Source: an archaeon
GTDB lineage: Archaea > Nanobdellota > Nanobdellia > Pacearchaeales > GW2011-AR1
Reading direction: 5' to 3'
NCBI GenBank assembly: GCA_025453475.1
Contig: JALOQH010000031.1
Span: forward strand, 1-8,065
Length of the DNA: 8,065 nt
Part shown: one piece after another, positions 1 through 6,584 of the stretch
How the letters are laid out: each line of letters opens with the position of its first letter
How positions within the stretch are numbered: the stretch's first letter is position 1
Notes under the pieces: model-generated
Told to the model about the DNA's origin: nothing
Database searches by the model: none
The model's input: the letters and a program-made list of their open reading frames with translations, nothing else
Program-made: the position numbers and the translations under genes

Positions 1-606
1 TCAAAAGAAAAAATAAAAGCAGAATTGAAAACCCTTACAAAACTCCTCAACGTCTCAAAGTTCGTCTCGCAGTTCACAAAGCCAAAGAAAGCAAAGCCAA
101 CCAAACTAGATCAGTTATTCATCGATTATATCGAAGATTTGACAGCCTTCGCAGACAAGGAATATAGCATCTATGACTTCAACAAACCCGCGATAAAACT
201 AAGAACATTCATCTGGGATACATTTGCCTCCCATTACATTGAGCTTGTCAAATCAAGAGCCTACAATCAGGAGAAAAAATTCACAAAAGAAGAAAGCGAT
301 GCCGCGAAATACACTCTCCATTATCTTCTTTCAAGGTTCTTGACACTCGCTTATCCCATTATCCCCCAGGCAACCTCACTAATCGCCCAGGAAAAGAAAA
401 TCAATCTTCATGAAATCGAGTTCCCCGAAATAAAGAAAACAAAATTTGACGAAAATCTCCTCAAAACTCTTACGGACTTTAACAGCCTGGTCTGGAAGAC
501 TAAGCAGGACAGAGGAATTTCGTTAAGAGAACCTCTTGCAGGCATGGATATTCCAAAAGAACTTAGTGATTTTGAGAAAGATTTGAAAACCTGCCACAAT
601 CTCTAA
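1..606 (+). CDS. valS: Valyl-tRNA synthetase, C-terminal part (5'-truncated by window edge)
   Basis: Reading frame 1 is open from the first base to TAA at 604-606, giving the last 201 residues of a class Ia aminoacyl-tRNA synthetase. The piece holds the helical anticodon-binding domain. A helix at about residues 11-22 (LTKLLNVSKFV) corresponds to the family's K-L-W-N-A-S-R-F-V element. Residues 54-88 carry YDFNKPAIKLR, then FIWDTFASHYIELVKSRAY, the valine-type signature. The tail around residues 160-180 (FNSLVWKTKQDRGISLREPL) resembles the end of archaeal ValRS. The catalytic core (HIGH, KMSKS, editing domain) lies left of the window and cannot be judged. The enzyme charges tRNA-Val with valine in the cytosol. 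A Leu or Ile enzyme is less likely because of the E-L-V-K-x-R-x-Y signature. The gene converges on its right neighbour with only three bases between the stop codons. Confidence 0.9.
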   Translation, partial: SKEKIKAELKTLTKLLNVSKFVSQFTKPKKAKPTKLDQLFIDYIEDLTAFADKEYSIYDFNKPAIKLRTFIWDTFASHYIELVKSRAYNQEKKFTKEESDAAKYTLHYLLSRFLTLAYPIIPQATSLIAQEKKINLHEIEFPEIKKTKFDENLLKTLTDFNSLVWKTKQDRGISLREPLAGMDIPKELSDFEKDLKTCHNL

Positions 607-609
607 AGA

Positions 610-1527
610 TTATTTATTTTCTGAGCCCACAACCTTCATCTCAACAACGTCTTCCTTTTCAGCTTTCTTCACCGCTTTCTCGAATTTCTCTATTTCTTTT
701 ACTTTCTCTTCCTCAGCCTGCTCTTTTGCAATTTCCTTTTCACGCTCTTCCTCGCGCAAATAATTTATCTTAATGAACTTCTCAACATCTTTCCAATAAA
801 CCTGTATCAAATCATCAGTCAATCCATGCCCGAGATAATGCTCAATAAAAGTAACATTTGGCAGTCTTTCTACAACAGACTTTGTTTTAGTGAAAGAAAC
901 AACTTTGTCATTTGGGTCATGGAAAAGAAGCATCGGAAACTTCGAATGATGCAGCTTTGGCAGGTAGAAATCCGGATGAATTTCCTTGTATTTTGCAAGC
1001 ACTTTCTTGATATTCCTGAAGCCAAATCTGTAGCAGTTCTGATAAGCTTTCCTCACAAATTCAGTCATCTCGCTTAAATCCTGTTCCTTGCCCTCAGAGT
1101 TATGCGAATCGAAATCCCAAATCGGCGAGGCAAGAATTAGATGGCTGAACATGTTGGATTTTGCAGCCATTCCGCACGCAATCGCTCCCGAGAATCCGCC
1201 GGCAAGAAGTATTCTCTTATTCATCTTGAATGTATACTTCTTACCATCCCAGTTGTTCTTAATAACACCCTTCTCGAAATTTTTCATGAAAGCAAGCATA
1301 TCATCTACCACATTCTTTCCCAAAAACTTGCCATTGCTCTGATATGTCCCGCGATAGCGAGGTACAAAGACATGATACCCTCTCCCATAGAATAATTTTG
1401 CTAATTTGCTGTAGGAGTTGTGGCTTGGATAGTTCGGCAGTATAAAAACCGCATCAGCCATCCTATCCTGGAGGATATAATCAAAAAATATGCTTCCGAA
1501 ATAAGCAGTTGATATGGGCTTCTTCAT
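610..1527 (-). CDS. Alpha/beta-hydrolase-fold protein with a charged coiled-coil tail
   Basis: The 305-residue protein looks like an alpha/beta hydrolase of the dienelactone-hydrolase/acyl-peptidase kind. An early strand-loop (FILPNYPSHNSYSKLAKLF) and VFVPRYRGTYQSNG (about 54-67) match the strand and oxyanion area. The nucleophile elbow is GFSGA with Ser113; the last position is Ala where the family usually has Gly. The likely acid is Asp207 in FHDPNDKVVS, and the likely base is His234 in YLGHGLTDD, so a full Ser-Asp-His set is present in the right order. From about residue 257 to 295 the chain is almost entirely E, K, A and R with heptad-like spacing, predicting a long helix or coiled coil not normally part of the fold. 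No signal peptide or membrane segment is seen, so it is probably cytosolic. The substrate is unknown. It is divergent from aRF1 and convergent with valS. The start is supported by a TATA-like octamer centred 25.5 bases upstream. Confidence 0.7.
   Translation of the reverse strand: MKKPISTAYFGSIFFDYILQDRMADAVFILPNYPSHNSYSKLAKLFYGRGYHVFVPRYRGTYQSNGKFLGKNVVDDMLAFMKNFEKGVIKNNWDGKKYTFKMNKRILLAGGFSGAIACGMAAKSNMFSHLILASPIWDFDSHNSEGKEQDLSEMTEFVRKAYQNCYRFGFRNIKKVLAKYKEIHPDFYLPKLHHSKFPMLLFHDPNDKVVSFTKTKSVVERLPNVTFIEHYLGHGLTDDLIQVYWKDVEKFIKINYLREEEREKEIAKEQAEEEKVKEIEKFEKAVKKAEKEDVVEMKVVGSENK
611..620 (+). terminator. T-rich tract after valS, possible archaeal terminator
   Basis: A TATTTATTTT run starts five bases after the valS stop codon, inside the 3' end of the convergent gene. 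Archaeal RNA polymerase commonly stops at U-rich stretches without a hairpin, so this could end the valS transcript. Short T-rich runs are common in this sequence, so support is weak. Confidence 0.3.
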
Positions 1528-1548
1528 GCTCTAATTAAGAAATCAGGG

Positions 1549-1556
1549 CTTAAAAT
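1549..1556 (-). promoter_or_regulatory. TATA-like element of the hydrolase gene
   Basis: Read on the minus strand the octamer is ATTTTAAG. It is centred 25.5 bases upstream of the hydrolase ATG (1527), the same spacing as at every other promoter here. It is the weakest TATA match of the six, so the call rests mainly on spacing. It implies a leaderless transcript. Confidence 0.45.
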
Positions 1557-1566
1557 CCTTATGCAC

Positions 1567-1576
1567 CTCCATGGAG
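1567..1576. promoter_or_regulatory. 10-bp perfect palindrome between two divergent promoters
   Basis: CTCCATGGAG reads the same on both strands. It lies between the minus-strand hydrolase TATA (1549-1556) and the plus-strand aRF1 TATA (1594-1601). A dimeric regulator could bind here and act on both genes. One such palindrome in about 95 bases has roughly a one-in-ten chance of arising at random, so this is only a candidate operator. Confidence 0.2.
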
Positions 1577-1593
1577 AGACAAAAAACTAAACC

Positions 1594-1601
1594 TTATTAA
1601 A
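1594..1601 (+). promoter_or_regulatory. TATA box of the aRF1 gene
   Basis: TTATTAAA is centred 25.5 bases before the aRF1 ATG at 1623 and is preceded by an A-rich CTAAACC stretch fitting a B-recognition element. The same A-rich TAAACC-type lead-in precedes the MCM and RPA-like TATA boxes. There is no ribosome-binding motif between it and the ATG, which indicates a leaderless mRNA. Confidence 0.65.
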
Positions 1602-1622
1602 CCTCTTTCTCAAATTAGATAT

Positions 1623-2723
1623 ATGGAAATCGGAGAAAAACACCGTCAGGAGCTTGAAGAGCTTATTCTGAAGCTGGAAAGCATAAGAGGAAGGCATACC
1701 GAGCTGGTAACAGTGATGATACCTGCAGGCTTCAACAAAGATGCAGTTGTTAGGCAACTAGAGGCAGAGCGCTCAACAGCAGAGAACATAAAATCCAAGC
1801 AGACAAGAAGCGCAGTCATTGATTCTCTTGATACAATAATCAGGGAATTGAAGAAAATAAAGCAAACTCCCCCGCATGGCATCGCTGCTTTCGCCGGCAA
1901 CGTTTCTGAAAAAGAAGGTGCGCAGGATATTCAGGTCTGGCTGTATGAACCGCCGAGGGCATTAAATGTAAGATTATACCGATGCGACCAGAGATTCATA
2001 GTTGAGCCTCTTAAGGAAATGCTTGAAGTTGAAGAAGTCTACGGCTTATTGGTGATGGACAGAAGAGAAGCAACAATAGGCTTGCTTGAAGGCAAAAAAA
2101 TAGAAGTTATTCGTATTCTCACATCAGGAGTTCCCGGAAAAATCAAGGCAGGGGGGCAGTCAGCAGCTCGTTTCGAAAGACTGACAGAGAGCATGGCAAA
2201 AGATTTCTTCAAGCGCGTAGCAGAAGCAATGAAAGAGATATTCTTTGAAATGCCGAAGCTTAAAGGAATCCTTGTGGGCGGCCCAATTCCCACAAAAGAA
2301 GAGTTTCTTGAATATGGGGATTTGGTCACAAAATTAAAAGAGAAAGTCATCGCAATAAAAGATATTGGCTATGTTGATGAACATGGATTAAAACTGCTTG
2401 TTGAAGCATCGGAGGAGGACATCTCCCAGCAGGAATTAATAAAAGAGAGAAACATAGTAAATAAGTTCCTCGAAACTCTCGGAAGGCACAAAGAAAAGGC
2501 AGTTTATGGAGAAGAAAGAGTCAGATTAGCATTGGAAAGGGGCGCAGCAGGCGTAGTCTTAGTCTCAAAGACCCTGCCAAAACCGCTAATTTCAGAAATA
2601 GAAACACTTGCAACAAACATCGGAGCAGAAGTTCATATAATCTCCAAAGAAACGCAGGAAGGGGAGCAGTTTTTCAATCTTACAAAGGGAATGGGCGCAA
2701 TTCTGAGATTTGCCCTGGAATAG
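1623..2723 (+). CDS. prf1: Peptide chain release factor aRF1 (archaeal class-1), lacking the minidomain
   Basis: This 366-residue protein reads stop codons in the ribosomal A site and triggers hydrolysis of peptidyl-tRNA. All three signatures of the eRF1/aRF1 family are present. NIKS at 55-58 and YRCDQRF at 119-125 (the Y-x-C-x-x-x-F motif) are the domain 1 stop-codon reading elements. GGQ at 177-179, within KIKAGGQSAARFER, is the domain 2 catalytic loop. The archaeal GILVGGPIPTKEEFL element follows. Domain 3 runs from about 270 to the end (YGEERVRLALERGAAGVVLVS, then GAEVHIISKETQEGEQFF and GAILRF). Archaeal homologues are usually about 400-415 residues and carry a minidomain, often a zinc ribbon, inside domain 3. 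Here only a short linker (about residues 315-322) occupies that site and no cysteine pair is present. The ATG follows a TATA box at leaderless spacing. Domain 3 normally contacts the GTPase partner aEF1A and the recycling factor ABCE1; neither gene is in the window. Confidence 0.95.
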   Translation: MEIGEKHRQELEELILKLESIRGRHTELVTVMIPAGFNKDAVVRQLEAERSTAENIKSKQTRSAVIDSLDTIIRELKKIKQTPPHGIAAFAGNVSEKEGAQDIQVWLYEPPRALNVRLYRCDQRFIVEPLKEMLEVEEVYGLLVMDRREATIGLLEGKKIEVIRILTSGVPGKIKAGGQSAARFERLTESMAKDFFKRVAEAMKEIFFEMPKLKGILVGGPIPTKEEFLEYGDLVTKLKEKVIAIKDIGYVDEHGLKLLVEASEEDISQQELIKERNIVNKFLETLGRHKEKAVYGEERVRLALERGAAGVVLVSKTLPKPLISEIETLATNIGAEVHIISKETQEGEQFFNLTKGMGAILRFALE

Positions 2724-2766
2724 AGGGACATAGCTATTTGAAACCACTATTAAGATTACAATAAAC

Positions 2767-2774
2767 CATATAAA
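2767..2774 (+). promoter_or_regulatory. TATA box of the MCM gene
   Basis: CATATAAA is centred 25.5 bases upstream of the ATG at 2796 and is preceded by A-rich CAATAAAC. It lies in the 72-base gap after aRF1, so MCM has its own promoter and a predicted leaderless transcript, although read-through from aRF1 is possible because no clear T-run intervenes. Confidence 0.65.
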
Positions 2775-2795
2775 TCACTTCTTTGTCAGATAAGT

Positions 2796-4820
2796 ATGAC
2801 TGAAAAGAAAAAGAAGCATGAAGAGTTGATACAAGAGGCAAAGGCGTTCTTTGAGGCAAATAAAAAAGAAATAGGGAAGTCAATTCGTTCTGGAGAAAGA
2901 ATCGTCAAGCTGGACTTCTCACTTCTCTCAGAATACTCTCCATTTCTCTCTGAAAAAGTCATTGAATCTCCGGAAGAGACAATTGCGATTTTGGAAACCT
3001 CGTTGGATGAACTTGGTTTGATAAAAGACCCCAGAATAAGGCTTGAAAACCTCCCCAAAACCGCAGAAGTAAGAATTAGGGAGATTAGAGCCAAGCACCT
3101 TGACCGGTTATTGTCCGTAGAAGGCATCGTTAGACAAACTTCTGATGTCCGTCCGCAGGTTGTTAATGCAAGATTTGAATGCCCTAATTGCGGCGCAGTC
3201 CTGTCTGTCCTTCAGATAGACAATAAGTTCAGGGAGCCGTCAAGATGCACATGCGGATGGAAGACTAATTTTAAGGTTCTCTCCAAAGAAATGATAGACC
3301 TTCAGCGTTTAGTAATAGAAGAATCTCCTGATTCTCTGGAGGGCGGCGAGCAGCCAAGAAGAATAAATGTATTTCTGAAAGAAGACCTGGTTGACCCAAA
3401 AATGGAGGAGAGAACAACTCCTGGAAGCCGTGTTCGTTTGTTCGGAGTCCTTAAGGAAATTCCAATTACTCTGAAAACAGGTGCAATCTCAACAAGATAT
3501 GATATTGCAGTAGAAGCCAACAACGTTATTCCAATGGAAGAGTCATTTGAAGATTTAAACATCTCAGAGGAAGAAACAAAGCAGATTCTCGAACTTGCAG
3601 CAGACCCTCAGGTTTTCAAGAGATTAACGCAAAGCATTGCCCCAAGCGTCTATGGATTCGAAAAAATCAAGGAATCTCTTATTATGCAGCTCTTTGGCGG
3701 TGTTAAAAAGATGAAATCAGACAAAGGGCAGACAAGGGGCGATATCCACATTCTCCTTGTAGGTGACCCCGGAGTTGCAAAGTCAGTTATGCTGAAATTC
3801 CTCTCGTCTATTGCTCCAAAAGGAAGATATGTCTCAGGCAAAGCAGCCACATCCGCCGGACTCACTGCTTCAGTCATAAAAGATGAGTTCCTCCGTGGCT
3901 GGAGTTTGGAAGCAGGAGCAATGGTTCTTGCAAATAAAGGAACAGTCTGCATTGACGAGATTGAAAAGATGAATGAAAATGATAGAAGCGCGATGCATGA
4001 GGCAATGGAACAGCAGACAGTAACCGTGGCAAAAGCAAATATTCACGCCACATTGAGGGCAGAGACAACTGTTCTTGCAGCAGGGAACCCGAAGCTTGGA
4101 AGATTTGACCCGTATACTCCAATTCCCCAGCAGATAGATATTTCGCCGGCATTGCTTTCGAGATTTGATGTTATTTTCGTTATAAGAGACTTGCCGAACA
4201 AAGCGCAGGATGAAGCGATTGCATCCCATGTTCTTGAAGAGCACAGCCAGAAAGTTGTTCGTGATGTCATAGACCAGAAACTTCTCAGAAAATATATCTC
4301 ATACGCAAAACAGCACATCAAACCAAAGCTTACAGAAGAAGCAATTGAAGAGATAAAGAATTTCTACGTGAAACTAAGGGGGCAGTCTGCGAATACAGAA
4401 TCAGAGGTTAAGCCAATCCCCATAACAGCAAGGCAGTTAGAAGGGATTATCAGGCTTGCAGAAGCATCAGCAAAGCTCCGCCTCTCTGATAAAGTAAAGA
4501 GAGAAGATGCGAGAAGAGCAATCGATTTGCTGAAAATCTCCCTTATGCAGGTAGGATATGATGAGGAAACCAAAACATATGATATTGACAAAATAACTTC
4601 AGGTATTACATCTTCAAAAAGAAGCAAGATTCTTCTCGTCCGCGACACAATCCTCTCTCTGGAATCAAGGCTCGGCAAACTGATTCCGATTGAAGAGCTT
4701 GAAAAAGCCCTCGCAGGAAAGCTTAATCCAAATGAGATGGATGAAGCAATAACCCAGTTGAAGAAGTCAGGGGATGTATTCTCCCCAAACGCAAAACACA
4801 TCCAAAGAACCTCAAAATAA
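2796..4820 (+). CDS. mcm: Replicative DNA helicase MCM
   Basis: This 674-residue AAA+ helicase forms the hexameric ring that unwinds DNA at the replication fork. The N-terminal part (1-250) includes KHLDRLLSVEGIVRQTSDVRP and an OB-fold zinc finger with Cys129, Cys132, Cys151 and Cys153 (C-x2-C, then C-x-C). The ATPase domain has Walker A GDPGVAKS (323-330, Lys329), the MCM pattern SGKAATSAGLTASV (347-360), Walker B CIDEIEKM (Asp387, Glu388), sensor 1 Asn431 in AAGNPKLGRFDP, the arginine finger LLSRFD (Arg456) and sensor 2 in TARQLEGIIRLAEA (Arg546). A C-terminal winged helix covers about 605-674. Length and motif order are those of ordinary archaeal MCM, with no intein or missing residue. The next gene encodes an RPA-like single-strand-binding protein, so the pair forms a replication module, though each has its own TATA box. 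Confidence 0.97.
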   Translation: MTEKKKKHEELIQEAKAFFEANKKEIGKSIRSGERIVKLDFSLLSEYSPFLSEKVIESPEETIAILETSLDELGLIKDPRIRLENLPKTAEVRIREIRAKHLDRLLSVEGIVRQTSDVRPQVVNARFECPNCGAVLSVLQIDNKFREPSRCTCGWKTNFKVLSKEMIDLQRLVIEESPDSLEGGEQPRRINVFLKEDLVDPKMEERTTPGSRVRLFGVLKEIPITLKTGAISTRYDIAVEANNVIPMEESFEDLNISEEETKQILELAADPQVFKRLTQSIAPSVYGFEKIKESLIMQLFGGVKKMKSDKGQTRGDIHILLVGDPGVAKSVMLKFLSSIAPKGRYVSGKAATSAGLTASVIKDEFLRGWSLEAGAMVLANKGTVCIDEIEKMNENDRSAMHEAMEQQTVTVAKANIHATLRAETTVLAAGNPKLGRFDPYTPIPQQIDISPALLSRFDVIFVIRDLPNKAQDEAIASHVLEEHSQKVVRDVIDQKLLRKYISYAKQHIKPKLTEEAIEEIKNFYVKLRGQSANTESEVKPIPITARQLEGIIRLAEASAKLRLSDKVKREDARRAIDLLKISLMQVGYDEETKTYDIDKITSGITSSKRSKILLVRDTILSLESRLGKLIPIEELEKALAGKLNPNEMDEAITQLKKSGDVFSPNAKHIQRTSK

Positions 4821-4826
4821 ACCTAA

Positions 4827-4836
4827 TAGTTAACTA
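4827..4836. promoter_or_regulatory. 10-bp perfect palindrome upstream of the RPA-like promoter
   Basis: TAGTTAACTA is self-complementary and ends eight bases before the TATA-like octamer of the RPA-like gene, next to the B-recognition element. It is A+T-rich and short, so it could easily be chance; it is noted as a candidate operator only. Confidence 0.15.
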
Positions 4837-4844
4837 AATAAAAC

Positions 4845-4852
4845 CTTAAAAG
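4845..4852 (+). promoter_or_regulatory. TATA-like box of the RPA-like gene
   Basis: CTTAAAAG is centred 25.5 bases upstream of the ATG at 4874 and preceded by AAATAAAAC, an A-rich B-recognition-like stretch similar to those of aRF1 and MCM. The octamer is not a canonical TTTATATA, but its spacing agrees with all other promoters in the window. Confidence 0.55.
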
Positions 4853-4873
4853 CGCAAAAAACACAAAATTAAT

Positions 4874-5491
4874 ATGGCTGAAGACAACCAATTCAAAAGA
4901 AATGTCGCATATAAGATGAGAATAGGAGACATACTTGCTGGAAAGGTGATTATGGAAGGCGAGCGATTCAAATCACTTGATGTCCAAAACAAGCAGGTTA
5001 TAAGAGTCAATGTCATTGCAAATGTTATCGAAAAATATATCCAGGACGCAGAGAAGAAATACGGCTCAATAACAATAGATGATGCAAGCGGGCAGATTCG
5101 CCTGAAGGTCTTCGGAGAGGACATAGAAAAGTTCTCTCAGTTCAACCAGGGCGATACGATAATTGTTATAGGGCTTGTACGAAGCTGGAATAACGAAGTT
5201 TACATCACCCCGGAGATACTAAAAAAGAAAGACCCTGCATTCCTGCTGGTTCGCAAATTAGAGCTTGAAAAAGAGAACGTAAAAACAATTGACAAAACAC
5301 AGCTTCTCGCCCTTAAAGACAAGATAATCGAAAGAGTAAAAGCCGCAGATGCAGATGGCGGAGTAAATGTCGACACGCTCATTCTCGAGCTCCATGAGCC
5401 CCCTGAAATAATCAATCAGGAAATCAAGAAGCTTCTTGAAGACGGCATAGCCTATGAACCCCGCCCAGGCAAAATCAGGTATCTCGGATAA
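4874..5491 (+). CDS. RPA32-like OB-fold single-stranded DNA-binding protein
   Basis: This 205-residue protein has the layout of RPA32/RPA2-type proteins: an N-terminal OB fold and a C-terminal winged helix. The OB part (about 10-120) contains NVAYKMRIGDILAGK, VNVIANVIEKY, then YGSITIDDASGQIRLKVFGED and GDTIIVIGLVRSWNNEVYITPEI, which is the typical alternation of strands ending with W-N-x-E-x-Y-I. After a linker, residues about 145-205 (TLILELHEPPEIINQEIKKLLEDGIAYEPRPGKIRYLG) form a winged helix, often a protein-docking module. No zinc finger is seen. It probably protects single-stranded DNA at forks or repair sites; its position just after MCM supports that. It could equally be an RPA-associated COG3390-type partner rather than the main RPA, and sequence alone does not decide this. 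Confidence 0.8.
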   Translation: MAEDNQFKRNVAYKMRIGDILAGKVIMEGERFKSLDVQNKQVIRVNVIANVIEKYIQDAEKKYGSITIDDASGQIRLKVFGEDIEKFSQFNQGDTIIVIGLVRSWNNEVYITPEILKKKDPAFLLVRKLELEKENVKTIDKTQLLALKDKIIERVKAADADGGVNVDTLILELHEPPEIINQEIKKLLEDGIAYEPRPGKIRYLG

Positions 5492-5504
5492 TTAGTAAAG
5501 TTCA

Positions 5505-5525
5505 TAAAGAAAACCATTATTTTTT
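5505..5525. terminator. Bidirectional terminator region between convergent genes
   Basis: In the 38-base gap between the RPA-like gene and the convergent membrane protein, the plus strand carries six T in a row (5520-5525), 29 bases after the RPA-like stop. The minus strand carries GTTTTCTTTA (5505-5514) after the membrane-protein stop. U-rich ends on both strands fit archaeal intrinsic termination for both transcripts. No strong hairpin is seen. Confidence 0.45.
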
Positions 5526-5529
5526 CTAA

Positions 5530-6117
5530 TTACTTCAGCTTCTTCAGCGCAAGATAAATTGCAGAGATTATAAGCAGAGAGAAGATTATTATCACATAAA
5601 GCTTATCGTCAAAGTTCTTCACAGCAGCTTCAATAACCAGGAATGCCCCTGCCGGAAGAGTCAGTATCTGTATAAGCAGAACAGGAATCGAGAGTCCTGC
5701 TGCAATCAATGCAAAACCCATAAGGGCAAAAACAAGAAAAGTCTTTCGATTATATGCTTTCATCGCATCCTCAAAACTCTTCCCGCATAGATTGCACTCT
5801 TTTATCGAAGAAGTGCATCCCTTGTCGTCATAGTTATAAATCGGCATTCCCCGGTTATTCCAGCACTCTTCAGTCTCCCGCTGCAAATCATTTGAAAACG
5901 TGCAGTTTCCGCACGCTTCATTGCTCAGCCCATATTTAACCGGATAAGGCCCCTGGCTCTCAACACCCTTGCAGTAATCCTCATACTTCGGCCCCTCATA
6001 AACATAGTCAACAATAAGGTTAAACAGCGTAGCAACCATTATGGCAATAAATATCCCAAGGACGATTGTGAGAGCAAAATTCCTTCCGCTCATCTTCTTA
6101 GCCTCTTTCTTAGCCAT
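5530..6117 (-). CDS. Four-helix membrane protein with a seven-cysteine outer domain, unknown function
   Basis: The 195-residue protein starts MAKKEAKKMSGRN, a lysine-rich inside-facing end, then has a hydrophobic helix at about 14-36. Residues 37-122 are polar and contain seven cysteines (49, 69, 72, 85, 101, 108, 111), including C-G-N-C and C-N-L-C pairs that could bind metal or form disulfides. Three more hydrophobic segments follow (about 126-142, 144-166 and 173-191), then KKLK. Both ends are predicted inside, with the Cys-rich domain outside. I do not recognise a named family. A start 48 bases upstream (6165) is open, but it adds a non-matching MEGFDYVYKADCSNLI stretch and would swallow the promoter; the ATG at 6117 has a TATA box at exactly the usual distance. 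The gene is divergent from aIF2-beta and shares its TATA box, and it converges on the RPA-like gene. Confidence 0.75.
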   Translation of the reverse strand: MAKKEAKKMSGRNFALTIVLGIFIAIMVATLFNLIVDYVYEGPKYEDYCKGVESQGPYPVKYGLSNEACGNCTFSNDLQRETEECWNNRGMPIYNYDDKGCTSSIKECNLCGKSFEDAMKAYNRKTFLVFALMGFALIAAGLSIPVLLIQILTLPAGAFLVIEAAVKNFDDKLYVIIIFSLLIISAIYLALKKLK

Positions 6118-6138
6118 AATCAAATTAGAACAATCAGC

Positions 6139-6146
6139 TTTATAAA
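6139..6146. promoter_or_regulatory. Shared palindromic TATA box for two divergent genes
   Basis: TTTATAAA is its own reverse complement. Its centre (6142.5) is 25.5 bases from the A of the aIF2-beta ATG (6168) and also 25.5 bases from the A of the minus-strand membrane-protein ATG (6117). One TBP site could therefore direct leaderless transcription in either direction. No second TATA-like octamer at this spacing is available to either gene. Direction would then depend on the flanking B-recognition elements, which are CAATCAGC for the plus direction and TTGATTATG for the minus direction; neither is a strong match. Confidence 0.7.
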
Positions 6147-6167
6147 CATAATCAAATCCCTCCATTT

Positions 6168-6578
6168 ATGGAGTCATATGAAAAACTTCTTGAAGAAGCA
6201 TACAAGAAAGTGAAAGTAATCGAAAAAGGCAGCGAGAGATTTGAGATTCCGAAAGTCCAGGGGCAGGTTGCCGGCAAGAACACGATAATCACAAATATGA
6301 AAGAAATCGCAGATTACCTGCGCCGTCCAATTGAACACATCGCAAAATATCTCCAGCAGCAGCTCGCAACATCCGGAAAAATTGAAGGCGAAAGGCTTAT
6401 TCTTAACACCAAGTTAAATTCAGCAAAAGTAAATGACAAAATCCAGCAGTATGCAAAGGAGTTCGTTATCTGCCCCGAATGCCAGAAGCCGGACACAGAA
6501 ATAATCTCTGAAAAGGGCGTGAAATTCAAGCACTGCCTTGCATGCGGGGCAAAATCCCCAATCAGATATCACTTTTAA
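6168..6578 (+). CDS. Translation initiation factor aIF2, beta subunit
   Basis: This 136-residue protein is the beta subunit of the heterotrimeric factor that brings initiator Met-tRNA to the small ribosomal subunit. An N-terminal helix (YEKLLEEAYKKV, residues 4-15), which in the family docks on the gamma subunit, is followed by the alpha-beta core: PKVQGQVAGKNTIITNMKEIADYLRR and HIAKYLQQQLATSGKIEGERLIL (about 28-79). The C-terminal zinc ribbon has Cys102, Cys105, Cys123 and Cys126 (C-P-E-C, then C-L-A-C-G), ending KSPIRYHF. Length and order are normal for archaea, and the long lysine-rich N-terminus of eukaryotic eIF2-beta is absent, as expected. The ATG lies 25.5 bases from the centre of the shared TATA box, so translation probably begins at or next to the transcript's 5' end. 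It heads a cluster with DUF424 and a KH protein. Confidence 0.95.
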   Translation: MESYEKLLEEAYKKVKVIEKGSERFEIPKVQGQVAGKNTIITNMKEIADYLRRPIEHIAKYLQQQLATSGKIEGERLILNTKLNSAKVNDKIQQYAKEFVICPECQKPDTEIISEKGVKFKHCLACGAKSPIRYHF

Positions 6579-6584
6579 AGCAAG

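Noticed and set aside
826..1395. Plus-strand open frames opposite the hydrolase gene
   Set aside because: They lack promoters and family-like sequence, and the minus-strand hydrolase fully explains the region.
3870..4321. Long minus-strand open frames within the MCM gene
   Set aside because: They are shadows of the MCM reading frame, with no promoter and no recognisable protein features, while MCM motifs on the plus strand are complete.
6118..6165. Upstream in-frame ATG extending the Cys-rich membrane protein by 16 residues
   Set aside because: The extension runs through the TATA box, leaves two bases between divergent starts and places an unrelated stretch before a typical lysine-rich N-terminus. 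The ATG at 6117 has a TATA box at the standard distance.
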